Source: Clostridiales bacterium
GTDB lineage: Bacteria; Bacillota; Clostridia; Christensenellales; Aristaeellaceae
NCBI GenBank assembly: GCA_012514225.1
Contig: JAAZAQ010000164.1
Span: 1 to 5,079, forward strand
Direction: 5' to 3'
DNA: 5,079 nt
The notes under the pieces: model-generated
The model's database searches: none
What the model was told of the DNA's origin: nothing
Seen by the model: the letters and a program-made list of their open reading frames with translations, nothing else
Translations under genes and position numbers: made by a program
In this document: piece after piece, positions 1 to 5,079 of the stretch
Layout: every line of letters starts with the position of its first letter
Numbering within the stretch: the stretch's first letter is position 1

Positions 1-1432
1 CGTCGGCCTCCGCCGCCCCGACTTCAGTATACCCCTTAAGGGCCTCGGCGGCTTCCCCGTCCAGGTACTCGTCCACCTGCCGCTCGGCGCGGCCGGTATA
101 GTCCCTGGGGTCGAGCAGCTTTTCCAAGTCCTCCGACCCCAGCCCGAAGGCCGGGTCTGCCGCCACGCGCGCGAGCAGGTCGTTGGACAGCCCCTCGCTT
201 TTGACCCGGTCGCCCGCAGCCATCGCGTGCGCGCGCAGCCGCCCGTGCAGCATCTGCCGGTCGCCGCCCGCGAGGACGCCCTGCATCAGGATGTTCTCCG
301 TCGCCAGGAAGGGCAGCTCCTCCCGCAGGTGCTTTTCCATCATTTTCGGGTAGACCACCAGGCCGCCCGCCACGCCGTCGTACAGCCGCAGCAGCCCGTC
401 CGCCGCCAGGAAGCCCTGGGCCAGCGCCAGCCGGCGGTTCGCGCTGTCGTCCAGGGTGCGCTCCAGCCACTGCGCGGCCGCGGTGTCCTCCGCGTTGCCG
501 GTGTTGTTGAGGATGAAGCGGGCCAGTCCCGCCATGCGCTCGCAGCGCATGGGGTTGCGCTTGTAGGGCATCGCGGAGGAGCCCACCTGGGCGTCCCCGA
601 AAGGCTCCTCGACCTCCTTGAGGTGCTGCAGCAGCCGGACGTCGTTGGAGAATTTACAGGCGCTCTGCGCGATGCCGGACAGCGCCTGCAGCGCGCGGCT
701 GTCCGTTTTCCGCGAGTAGGTCTGCCCGGATACGGCGACGGGCCGCTCAAAGCCCATCCGCCGGGTGACGTAGCGGTCCAGCGCCTTTACCTGTTCGTGG
801 TCGCCGGAAAACAGCGAGAGGAAGGAGGCCTGGGTGCCCGTCGCGCCCTTGCTGCCCAGGGGGCGCAGGGTTTGTAGGAAATGCTCCGCTTCACTCAGGT
901 CGCTCAGCACGTCCTGCAGCCACAGGCAGGCGCGCTTGCCCAGGGTGGTGGGCTGGGCGGGCTGGAAATGGGTGTAGGCCAGCGCCGGCAGGGCCTTGTG
1001 CGCCCGCGCGAAGGCGGAAAGCCGGCGGGCGACGCCGACCAGCCGCGCGCGCAGCAGCCGCATGGCGTCCCTTACAATCAGGATGTCCGCGTTGTCCGTC
1101 ACGTAACAGCTGGTCGCCCCCAGGTGCAGGATGGGCGCGGCGTCCGGGCAGTCGGTGGCGTAGGCCTTCAGGTGCGCCATCACGTCGTGGCGCAGCTCCT
1201 TTTCCAGGCGGTTGACCCGCTCCAGGTCGACGCTTTGCGTGTGCGCGCGCAGCTGTTCCACCTGCAACTGCGTGATTGGCAGGCCCAGTTCCCTCTGCCC
1301 CTCGGCCAGGATGAGCCACAATTCCCGGAACAGGCGGGCGCGGTGCACGTCCGAAAACAGCCGCTGCATCTCCAGCCCCGCGTAGCGGGTGGAGAGGGGG
1401 CTTTGATATCCTTCCTCAGGGTGCTGTGGCAT
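1..1432 (-). CDS. purB: Adenylosuccinate lyase (PurB), 3' end cut by window edge
   Basis: Cytoplasmic enzyme of purine synthesis. It removes fumarate from SAICAR to give AICAR and from adenylosuccinate to give AMP; the family works as a homotetramer. The frame is open for 477 codons from the ATG at 1432 to the left edge with no stop. The start is supported by GGAGGG seven bases upstream and the typical N-terminus SPLSTRYA (residues 11-18). Family landmarks are HDVMAH (82-87), HLGATS (103-108), THFQPAQPTTLGKR (154-167, with the probable general acid H155) and the mobile-loop signature SSAMPYKRNP (285-294, with catalytic serine S285 or S286). The C-terminal ADSL_C part is recognisable from GGLVVYPK, ATENILM, GGDRQ and ADPAFGL. 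Spacing of H82, H155 and S285 matches the long, human-like subtype of about 475-485 residues, so only a few residues are probably missing. All key residues are intact. It is divergent from the ABC-F gene, with its own promoter. Confidence 0.96.
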   Translation of the reverse strand, partial: MPQHPEEGYQSPLSTRYAGLEMQRLFSDVHRARLFRELWLILAEGQRELGLPITQLQVEQLRAHTQSVDLERVNRLEKELRHDVMAHLKAYATDCPDAAPILHLGATSCYVTDNADILIVRDAMRLLRARLVGVARRLSAFARAHKALPALAYTHFQPAQPTTLGKRACLWLQDVLSDLSEAEHFLQTLRPLGSKGATGTQASFLSLFSGDHEQVKALDRYVTRRMGFERPVAVSGQTYSRKTDSRALQALSGIAQSACKFSNDVRLLQHLKEVEEPFGDAQVGSSAMPYKRNPMRCERMAGLARFILNNTGNAEDTAAAQWLERTLDDSANRRLALAQGFLAADGLLRLYDGVAGGLVVYPKMMEKHLREELPFLATENILMQGVLAGGDRQMLHGRLRAHAMAAGDRVKSEGLSNDLLARVAADPAFGLGSEDLEKLLDPRDYTGRAERQVDEYLDGEAAEALKGYTEVGAAEAD

Positions 1433-1439
1433 GGTGTGT

Positions 1440-1445
1440 CCCTCC
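1440..1445 (-). promoter_or_regulatory. Ribosome binding site of purB
   Basis: On the minus strand this reads GGAGGG, seven bases before the ATG at 1432. A second purine block (GGGAGG) lies just upstream of it. The site fixes the chosen purB start. Confidence 0.8.
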
Positions 1446-1452
1446 GCCTCCC

Positions 1453-1465
1453 GCCGGGTCCCGGC
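1453..1465 (-). other. Small GC palindrome in the purB 5' leader
   Basis: GCCGGGTCCCGGC is an inverted repeat (GCCGG, three-base loop, CCGGC) lying between the inferred purB transcription start (about 1474) and its ribosome binding site. It could fold in the short mRNA leader and affect translation, or be a protein site, but in such GC-rich DNA a palindrome of this size can arise by chance. No function is claimed. Confidence 0.3.
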
Positions 1466-1480
1466 AGATTTTCCAAGGCC

Positions 1481-1509
1481 ATCATAGCCTTCCGGGGCTG
1501 TTGCGTCAA
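1481..1509 (-). promoter_or_regulatory. Sigma-A type promoter for purB
   Basis: Read on the minus strand: -35 TTGACG (1504-1509), a 17-base spacer, and -10 TATGAT (1481-1486). Each hexamer is one base off consensus and the spacing is optimal. The predicted transcription start is near 1474, giving a leader of only about 40 bases before the purB ATG. That leaves no room for a purine riboswitch, so any purine control would have to act at the promoter. Confidence 0.75.
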
Positions 1510-1528
1510 CGCGCGCGGGCGCCGTCGG

Positions 1529-1557
1529 TTGACAGGGGCGCGCGGCTTTCCTACAAT
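1529..1557 (+). promoter_or_regulatory. Sigma-A type promoter for the leader peptide and ABC-F gene
   Basis: Perfect -35 TTGACA (1529-1534), a 17-base spacer, and -10 TACAAT (1552-1557). The -10 is an AT-rich island in otherwise very GC-rich DNA. The predicted start is about 1564, only about seven bases before the leader Shine-Dalgarno, so the transcript opens almost directly with the leader peptide. Its -35 box lies back to back with that of purB, with 19 bases between them. Confidence 0.82.
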
Positions 1558-1570
1558 GGTCGCAAACACA

Positions 1571-1576
1571 GGGAGG
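1571..1576 (+). promoter_or_regulatory. Ribosome binding site of the leader peptide
   Basis: GGGAGG, nine bases before the ATG at 1586. It is stronger than the site before the ABC-F start itself. This supports the very short leader reading frame being translated. Confidence 0.7.
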
Positions 1577-1585
1577 CGACCGGGC

Positions 1586-1606
1586 ATGAAGAACCACCGC
1601 GTCTGA
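1586..1606 (+). CDS. Six-residue leader peptide MKNHRV upstream of the ABC-F gene
   Basis: ATG AAG AAC CAC CGC GTC TGA encodes MKNHRV. The peptide sits about 22 bases after the predicted transcription start, behind a good Shine-Dalgarno, and ends 81 bases before the ABC-F start. Short leader peptides in this position are established for inducible ribosome-protection and methylase genes (erm, msrD and related ABC-F genes). There, drug-induced stalling on the leader changes mRNA folding and switches on the downstream gene. The peptide has no K/R-x-K/R macrolide arrest motif, so a different drug class (lincosamide, streptogramin A or pleuromutilin) would fit better if it is a sensor. The location and signals are directly visible; the regulatory role is inferred. 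Confidence 0.6.
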   Translation: MKNHRV

Positions 1607-1616
1607 ACCGTTCCCG

Positions 1617-1680
1617 GCCGCGCGGGCGGCTGACGGGCGCAGGGCCGTAAAGAAGCGGCGCTTCGCCCATCCATGGGGGG
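1617..1680 (+). promoter_or_regulatory. Hairpin-rich leader region, candidate translational attenuator
   Basis: Between the leader stop and the ABC-F start there are three foldable elements. One is GCCGC-GCGG-GCGGC (1617-1630). The second is GAAGC-GGC-GCTTC (1652-1664). The third is a weak CCCAT-CC-ATGGG pairing (1666-1677) that takes in part of the G-tract used as the ABC-F ribosome binding site. CGGCC (1615-1619) can alternatively pair with GGCCG (1643-1647), so mutually exclusive folds are possible. No hairpin is followed by a T-run, which argues against transcriptional termination and for control at translation. Folding was judged by eye only. Confidence 0.45.
1675..1680 (+). promoter_or_regulatory. 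Ribosome binding site of the ABC-F gene (decides the start)
   Basis: A GGGGGG tract seven bases before the ATG at 1688. It is a non-canonical but plausible Shine-Dalgarno. The in-frame ATG at 1673 has no purine-rich site upstream and overlaps this tract, so 1688 is preferred. Confidence 0.5.
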
Positions 1681-1687
1681 TTGCCGG

Positions 1688-3274
1688 ATGGCGGTCATAC
1701 AAGTCAAGGACCTGCGCTTCGCTTACGAGGGAAGCGCGCAGGAGGTTTTTTCCGGCCTCAGTTTCAATATGGACAGCGCGTGGCGCCTGGGCCTGGTCGG
1801 CAGGAACGGCCGGGGGAAGACCACGCTGCTGCGCCTGTTGGCGGGGGAGCTGCGGGGCGCGGGGCAGGTGCACAGCGCCGTCCCCTTCGACCTCTTCCCC
1901 TTCCCGGTTCCGGGGCAGCGCCCGGCGGGGCAGGCGCTGCTGGACGCGCTGGCGCCGTACACGGAATGGGAGGCCGGGATGGAGGCCTGCCTGAAGGCCG
2001 GCACGCCCGGGGCGCTGGCGCAGTATGCGGACCTCGAGCATCGCTACGCGTTGCACGGCGGGTACGGCGCGCGCGGCCGGCTGATGAAGGAGGTGGCCTT
2101 GCTGGGCCTGGACCCGGAGGCGCTGGTCCGCCCCTTCGACTCATTCAGCCCCGGGGAGCAGGCGCGGCTGAAACTGGCGGCCCTTTTCCTGCGCGAGGGA
2201 CGCTTCCTGCTCATCGACGAGCCAACCAACCACCTGGATTTGCAGGGCCGGGACCGGATGGCCGGGTACCTCAAGGGCAAAAGCGGCTTCCTGATCGCCT
2301 CGCACGACCGGGACATCTTAAACGAGGTCTGCACCCACACCCTCGCGCTGGAGCGCCAGGGCGCGCGCCTGGTCGCGGGGAACTACGCCTCCTATCGGGA
2401 GGACAAGCGCCGGGAGGACGAGCACGAGCGGGACCGCCATGACAGCCTGCTCGCGGAAATCAGCCGTCTGGGCCGCTCCGCCCGGGAGAAAGCCGCCTGG
2501 AGCGACCGCGTCGAGGCCGGGAAAACCGGGCAGGGCCCGGTGGACCGGGGCTACGTCGGCCACCAGTCCGCCCGGATGATGAAGCGGGCCAGGAGCATCC
2601 AGGGGAGAATCCAGCGGCAGATTGAGGAAAAGGAGGGGCTGCTCAGGAACCTGGAGTATGCCTCCCCGCTGAAAATTCAGGCGGTGCCCCACCCCAGCCG
2701 GACCCTGCTGCGCTTTGAGGGCGTTTCCTTCCGTTACGGGGAGGGCGCGCCGCTGTTCGCCGGGCTGGACCTGGCGCTTCATCAGGGCGAGCGCCTGGCG
2801 CTGTCGGGCCCCAACGGCGCGGGTAAAACCACCCTGCTCAAACTGATGGAAGGCGCGCTGTCCCCAACCTCCGGCAGCGTCTGGCGTCCCCGGGGGCTGT
2901 CCGTCTCCACCCTTCCCCAGACGGGCGCCCACCTGCGGGGAAGCCCCCGGGCGCTGGCGCTGGAAAGGGGCCTGGACCTGACGTTGTTCCTGACCCTGCT
3001 GCGCAAGTTCGACCTCCCGCGGGAGGCCTTCGACCAGGAGGCCGGTTCGCTGTCCCTTGGCCAGCGGAAGAAGCTGATGCTGTCCCTGTCTTTGGCCCAG
3101 CCCGCCCACCTCTATCTGTGGGACGAGCCGCTCAACGACATCGACCCGGAAAGCCGCGAGCAGGTGGAGGAGCTTCTGGCCGGCGCCAGCGCCAGCCTGG
3201 TCTTCATCGAGCATGAGCGCACCTTCCTGCGGCGCGTCGCCACCCGGGAAATCGAGGTGGGCGGGCTGCGATGA
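1688..3274 (+). CDS. ABC-F ATPase, Lsa-type antibiotic ribosomal protection protein
   Basis: A soluble 528-residue protein with two ATPase domains and no membrane segments, as in ABC-F factors that bind the ribosomal E site and displace drugs from the peptidyl-transferase region. ABC1 (about 1-237) has Walker A GRNGRGKT (38-45), signature FSPGEQ (153-158), Walker B LLIDEPTNHLD (174-184, catalytic E178) and switch H206. A charged helical linker (about 238-322) contains W271 and the stretch DRGYVGHQSARMMKR (from 286). ABC2 (about 339-528) has Walker A GPNGAGKT (374-381), signature LSLGQ (455-459), Walker B LYLWDEPLNDID (E480) and switch H509. The order, the WDEPLN variant and the linker match the Lsa group (lincosamide, streptogramin A, pleuromutilin resistance) from memory of Lsa(A). 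All ATPase residues are intact. Starting at ATG 1688 gives the usual N-terminus MAVIQVKDLRFAYEG; ATG 1673 would add five residues but lacks a ribosome binding site. The leader peptide upstream suggests drug induction. The drug spectrum cannot be read from sequence; a housekeeping ABC-F role is possible but less likely. Confidence 0.9.
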   Translation: MAVIQVKDLRFAYEGSAQEVFSGLSFNMDSAWRLGLVGRNGRGKTTLLRLLAGELRGAGQVHSAVPFDLFPFPVPGQRPAGQALLDALAPYTEWEAGMEACLKAGTPGALAQYADLEHRYALHGGYGARGRLMKEVALLGLDPEALVRPFDSFSPGEQARLKLAALFLREGRFLLIDEPTNHLDLQGRDRMAGYLKGKSGFLIASHDRDILNEVCTHTLALERQGARLVAGNYASYREDKRREDEHERDRHDSLLAEISRLGRSAREKAAWSDRVEAGKTGQGPVDRGYVGHQSARMMKRARSIQGRIQRQIEEKEGLLRNLEYASPLKIQAVPHPSRTLLRFEGVSFRYGEGAPLFAGLDLALHQGERLALSGPNGAGKTTLLKLMEGALSPTSGSVWRPRGLSVSTLPQTGAHLRGSPRALALERGLDLTLFLTLLRKFDLPREAFDQEAGSLSLGQRKKLMLSLSLAQPAHLYLWDEPLNDIDPESREQVEELLAGASASLVFIEHERTFLRRVATREIEVGGLR

Positions 3275-3276
3275 TT

Positions 3277-3324
3277 TGCCGGAACCCGGCAGGTATCCGC
3301 CCAGCCCGCGCATCGCGCGCGGGC
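3277..3324. other. Two hairpins in the 3' region of the ABC-F gene
   Basis: TGCCGG-AAC-CCGGCA (3277-3291) begins two bases after the ABC-F stop codon. GCCCGCGC-ATCGC-GCGCGGGC (3304-3324) is a perfect 8-bp stem. Neither is followed by a T-run on either strand, so they are not typical intrinsic terminators. They could protect the mRNA 3' end or simply reflect GC-rich sequence. Confidence 0.4.
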
Positions 3325-3349
3325 GTCCCCCCAACGCCGCGCAAGGAAA

Positions 3350-3382
3350 GACCCCCGGGGCGCCGCCCCGGGGGTCGCTTTT
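3350..3382. terminator. Bidirectional intrinsic terminator between convergent genes
   Basis: A perfect 12-bp stem (GACCCCCGGGGC, loop GCC, GCCCCGGGGGTC; 3350-3376). On the plus strand it is followed by GCTTTTCGATTT; on the minus strand by TTTCCTT. It lies between the ABC-F stop (3274) and the stop of the minus-strand gene (3397-3399), so it can serve both. The T-tracts are short and interrupted, but the stem is very stable. Confidence 0.85.
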
Positions 3383-3396
3383 CGATTTGGGTTTCG

Positions 3397-5079
3397 TTAT
3401 TCCCCGACGGTGATGGCGACCTGCACCTGCTTGGCAACGCTGTCGCGCAGGGCGGCCAGGAGGTTGCCGTGGCTGTCGTTGAGCGACATGGTGGCGGCGC
3501 TGGTCACGTCGGCCAGCATCGCCTTGTCTTCCGCGCTCAGCGCGTCATACTTGGCCTTGTCCTCTTCGTTGGTGCTGCCGTCCTTGAGCGGGCGGCCGTT
3601 GCGTCCGGAGGTGTACTTGGCGAACCACTCGTCCAGTTCGTCCACGGTCTTGCCGGCGAAGAAGGCCTGGAAGGCGTCCATCTGGGAGGCCCAGGTGCCG
3701 GTGCCCATCCTGTAGCCTTCGCCGCGGCCGCGCTTGGTCATCCAGCCGGAGACCTCGGCCAGGAAGCCGTCCGGATTGGTGACCAGCTTGCCGTCCACCA
3801 CGCCGTCGTGGTTGAAGTCGTAGTTGTAGCCGCCCTGGCCCGGGAAGCCGGAGAAGTGGGGCATGCCCTCGCCGTCGTAGTTGGGGGTGGCCAACTCCAC
3901 CTGGTCCAGGTAGGCCTGAACGATTTTGCCCTCCGCGTCCAGCAGCGTGACGGCGACGACCTCGTTGATGGAATAGACCTGCGTCTCGGTGTTGTCCTTG
4001 CCCGGTCCGATGCGGCCGGTGAAGTCCAGGCCCAGGCCCAGGGAGACGGCGCTCGCCGCGACGGGTACGCGGTTTTCGTCCGCGGCCTTCAGGGCGGCCA
4101 GGAGATTGCCGTGGCTGTCGTTGAGGGACATGGTGGCGGAGGTGGTCACGTCGGCCAGCATCGCCTTGTCTTCCGCGCTCAGCGCGTCGTACTTGGCCTT
4201 GTCTTCCTCATTTGTGCTGCCGTCCTTGAGCGGGCGGCCGTTGCGGTCGGAGGTGTATTTGGCGAACCACTCCTCCAGCTCGGCGACGGTCTTGCCGGCG
4301 AAGAAGGCCTGGTAAGCGTCCATCTGGGAGGCCCAGGTGCCGGTGCCCATCTTGTAGCCTTCGCCGCGTTCGCGCTTGGTCATCCAGCCGGAGACCTCGG
4401 CCTGGAAGGCCGCGTCGTCGGTGGCCAGCACGCCGTCCACCTTGGCGTCGTGGTCGCTGTCATACATGTAGGGCAGCTGGCCCGGGAAGCCCGCGAAGTG
4501 GGGCATGCCGTCGCCGTCGTAGTTGGGGGTGGCGACCTCCAGCTGGTCCAGGTCGGCGAACAGGATGCGGCCGTCCGCGTCAAAGAGCACGGCGGCGAAC
4601 ACCTGGTTGAAGGAATAGACCTGCACTTCCTTGTCGTCCTTGCCCGGGCCGACGCGGCCGGTGCTGTCGATGCCCAGGCCCAGGAAGACTTCCTTGCCCG
4701 AAACGGCGGCGGGCTCGGCGGGGGCTTCGGCCGGCGCCTCGGCGGGCGCTTCCGCGGGGGTGCCCAGCGCGTTGTTGATGGCGTCCAGGATGGCCTTGCT
4801 GGTGAAGGTGGAGCCGGCGATGACGTCGATAGACGTGTCGCCCTTCTCCACGATCTTGGCTGGCAGCTGCTCGATGGCGGGATTGCCGTATTCCGGGTTC
4901 TCGTCGTGGGAAACGACCGTCACCTTGGTGATCTTGCCGCCGGTGACCTCGAATTCAACCTTGACCGGGCCGTGCATGCCCTCGGCTTCGCCGGTATACA
5001 CGACGGGGGCTTCGGCCGCGGCGGGCTCGGCCGCAGGCGCGGCGGCGGCCAGGGCGTCGTCGATGGCCTTCAGGATGGC
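3397..5079 (-). CDS. FMN-binding domain protein with duplicated C-terminal domain, start beyond window
   Basis: The C-terminal 561 codons of a larger protein ending with TAA at 3397-3399. The frame is open to the right edge, so an in-frame GTG at 5001 is not the true start. Residues below count from that GTG codon. Upstream of it, AILKAIDDAL (5050-5079) looks like the last helix of another FMN_bind domain, followed by an Ala/Pro/Glu linker. Residues 2-79 are a complete FMN_bind domain; AGSTFTS (62-68, DNA 4789-4818) matches the SGATxTS motif in which a threonine (here T65) is covalently flavinylated by ApbE in this family. An APAE-repeat linker (80-100) leads to two copies of a roughly 200-residue domain (105-304 and 319-518), each with an LGLG start, acidic calcium-loop-like motifs, a TKR-GEGY-MGTGTWASQMDA block and an AGKTV-EL-EWFAKYT block. 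This resembles an unnamed domain found with FMN_bind in clostridial surface proteins (from memory). No cysteine is visible. It is probably exported and redox-active; signal peptide, anchor and electron partner are not in view. Confidence 0.8.
   Translation of the reverse strand, partial: AILKAIDDALAAAAPAAEPAAAEAPVVYTGEAEGMHGPVKVEFEVTGGKITKVTVVSHDENPEYGNPAIEQLPAKIVEKGDTSIDVIAGSTFTSKAILDAINNALGTPAEAPAEAPAEAPAEPAAVSGKEVFLGLGIDSTGRVGPGKDDKEVQVYSFNQVFAAVLFDADGRILFADLDQLEVATPNYDGDGMPHFAGFPGQLPYMYDSDHDAKVDGVLATDDAAFQAEVSGWMTKRERGEGYKMGTGTWASQMDAYQAFFAGKTVAELEEWFAKYTSDRNGRPLKDGSTNEEDKAKYDALSAEDKAMLADVTTSATMSLNDSHGNLLAALKAADENRVPVAASAVSLGLGLDFTGRIGPGKDNTETQVYSINEVVAVTLLDAEGKIVQAYLDQVELATPNYDGEGMPHFSGFPGQGGYNYDFNHDGVVDGKLVTNPDGFLAEVSGWMTKRGRGEGYRMGTGTWASQMDAFQAFFAGKTVDELDEWFAKYTSGRNGRPLKDGSTNEEDKAKYDALSAEDKAMLADVTSAATMSLNDSHGNLLAALRDSVAKQVQVAITVGE
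3448..4047 (-). repeat. Tandem domain repeat, copy 2 (C-terminal copy)
   Basis: Residues 319-518, the second copy, offset 642 bp from copy 1. By hand count, the half encoded by about 3448-3750 differs from its partner at about 21 of roughly 310 bases (8 of 101 residues). The other half differs at about 36 of 99 residues. After it only about 16 residues remain before the stop. Confidence 0.92.
4090..4689 (-). repeat. Tandem domain repeat, copy 1 (N-terminal copy)
   Basis: A 600-bp coding repeat within the FMN_bind protein, residues 105-304. It aligns without gaps to 3448-4047 at a constant offset of 642 bp (214 residues). The boundaries are where similarity begins (LGLG) and ends (LLAAL). A 14-residue spacer separates the copies. 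Confidence 0.92.
4702..4764 (-). repeat. Ala/Pro/Glu linker with APAE repeats
   Basis: Encodes residues 80-100, with a period-four Ala-Pro-Ala-Glu pattern linking the FMN_bind domain to the first roughly 200-residue domain. Such stretches are typical flexible, extended spacers in exported bacterial proteins. A similar Ala/Pro/Glu stretch (about 5005-5052) precedes the FMN_bind domain, in line with a beads-on-a-string design. Confidence 0.75.

Noticed and set aside
227..877. Long plus-strand open frames across purB (227-877 and 881-1606)
   Set aside because: GC-rich DNA leaves antisense frames open. Their translations are low-complexity Arg/Gln/Ala-rich, while the minus strand encodes an unmistakable PurB.
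1433..1480. A purine riboswitch in front of purB
   Set aside because: The predicted 5' leader is only about 40 bases and holds no aptamer-like structure.
1558..1581. Inverted repeat GGTCG...CGACC around the leader Shine-Dalgarno
   Set aside because: The left arm lies upstream of the predicted transcription start (about 1564), so it would not be in the mRNA. As an operator, a 5-base arm in GC-rich DNA is too weak to claim.
1673..1687. Earlier ATG at 1673 for the ABC-F gene, adding MGGCR
   Set aside because: It has no Shine-Dalgarno upstream, and it overlaps the G-tract that suits the ATG at 1688, which gives the typical family N-terminus.
2318..3334. A 338-codon minus-strand open frame opposite the ABC-F gene
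   Set aside because: It is a shadow of the ABC-F reading frame with no recognisable domain, and it is contradicted by intact ABC motifs on the plus strand throughout.
3410..3715. Plus-strand open frames opposite the flavoprotein (also 3989-4315), with near-identical translations
   Set aside because: They are mirror frames of the duplicated domain; their likeness to each other comes from the coding repeat on the other strand. No ribosome binding site or promoter supports them.
4999..5001. GTG at 5001 as the start of the FMN_bind protein
   Set aside because: The frame continues upstream to the window edge with domain-like and linker sequence, and no ribosome binding site precedes the GTG.
1..5079. 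Mobile element, CRISPR array, tRNA or rRNA
   Set aside because: No transposase or integrase, terminal inverted repeats, spaced short repeats or RNA gene signatures were seen. The only large repeat is the coding domain duplication.

Overview
The window is a GC-rich chromosomal segment that most likely comes from a high-GC Clostridia-type Firmicute (gut-anaerobe style). This is inferred from consensus sigma-A (TTGACA/TATAAT-type) promoters with 17-bp spacers, strong purine-rich ribosome binding sites, an Lsa-type ABC-F protein, and a flavin-carrying FMN_bind surface protein of a kind common in gut Clostridia. No 16S, tRNA or other taxonomic marker is present, so the assignment is soft.

Layout. 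Positions 1-1432 (minus) hold adenylosuccinate lyase (purB), complete at its start and cut by the window edge within a few residues of its expected end. Positions 1433-1687 are a compact divergent regulatory region. A minus-strand promoter (1481-1509) serves purB. A plus-strand promoter (1529-1557) drives a transcript that begins with its own Shine-Dalgarno and a six-codon leader peptide, MKNHRV (1586-1606), followed by hairpins, and then the ABC-F gene (1688-3274). A convergent intergenic region (3275-3396) contains two small hairpins and a perfect 12-bp bidirectional terminator. Positions 3397-5079 (minus) hold the 3' part of a large modular protein. It shows the tail of one probable FMN_bind domain, an Ala/Pro/Glu linker, a complete FMN_bind domain, an APAE-repeat linker, and two tandem copies of a roughly 200-residue domain carrying calcium-loop-like acidic motifs. 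Its start lies beyond the right edge.

How the parts relate. purB is housekeeping (purine synthesis). The ABC-F gene looks like a ribosome-protection resistance factor of the lincosamide / streptogramin A / pleuromutilin (Lsa) class, with a leader-peptide arrangement typical of genes induced by ribosome stalling. The minus-strand protein is probably extracytoplasmic and redox-active. Nothing in the sequence ties the three into one pathway; they occupy separate transcription units.

Most notable points: the leader-peptide attenuator in front of the Lsa-like gene; the multidomain FMN_bind protein with a duplicated uncharacterised domain; and the uneven divergence of the two domain copies (about 64% identical in the N-terminal half, about 92% in the C-terminal half), which suggests recent internal recombination or gene conversion.
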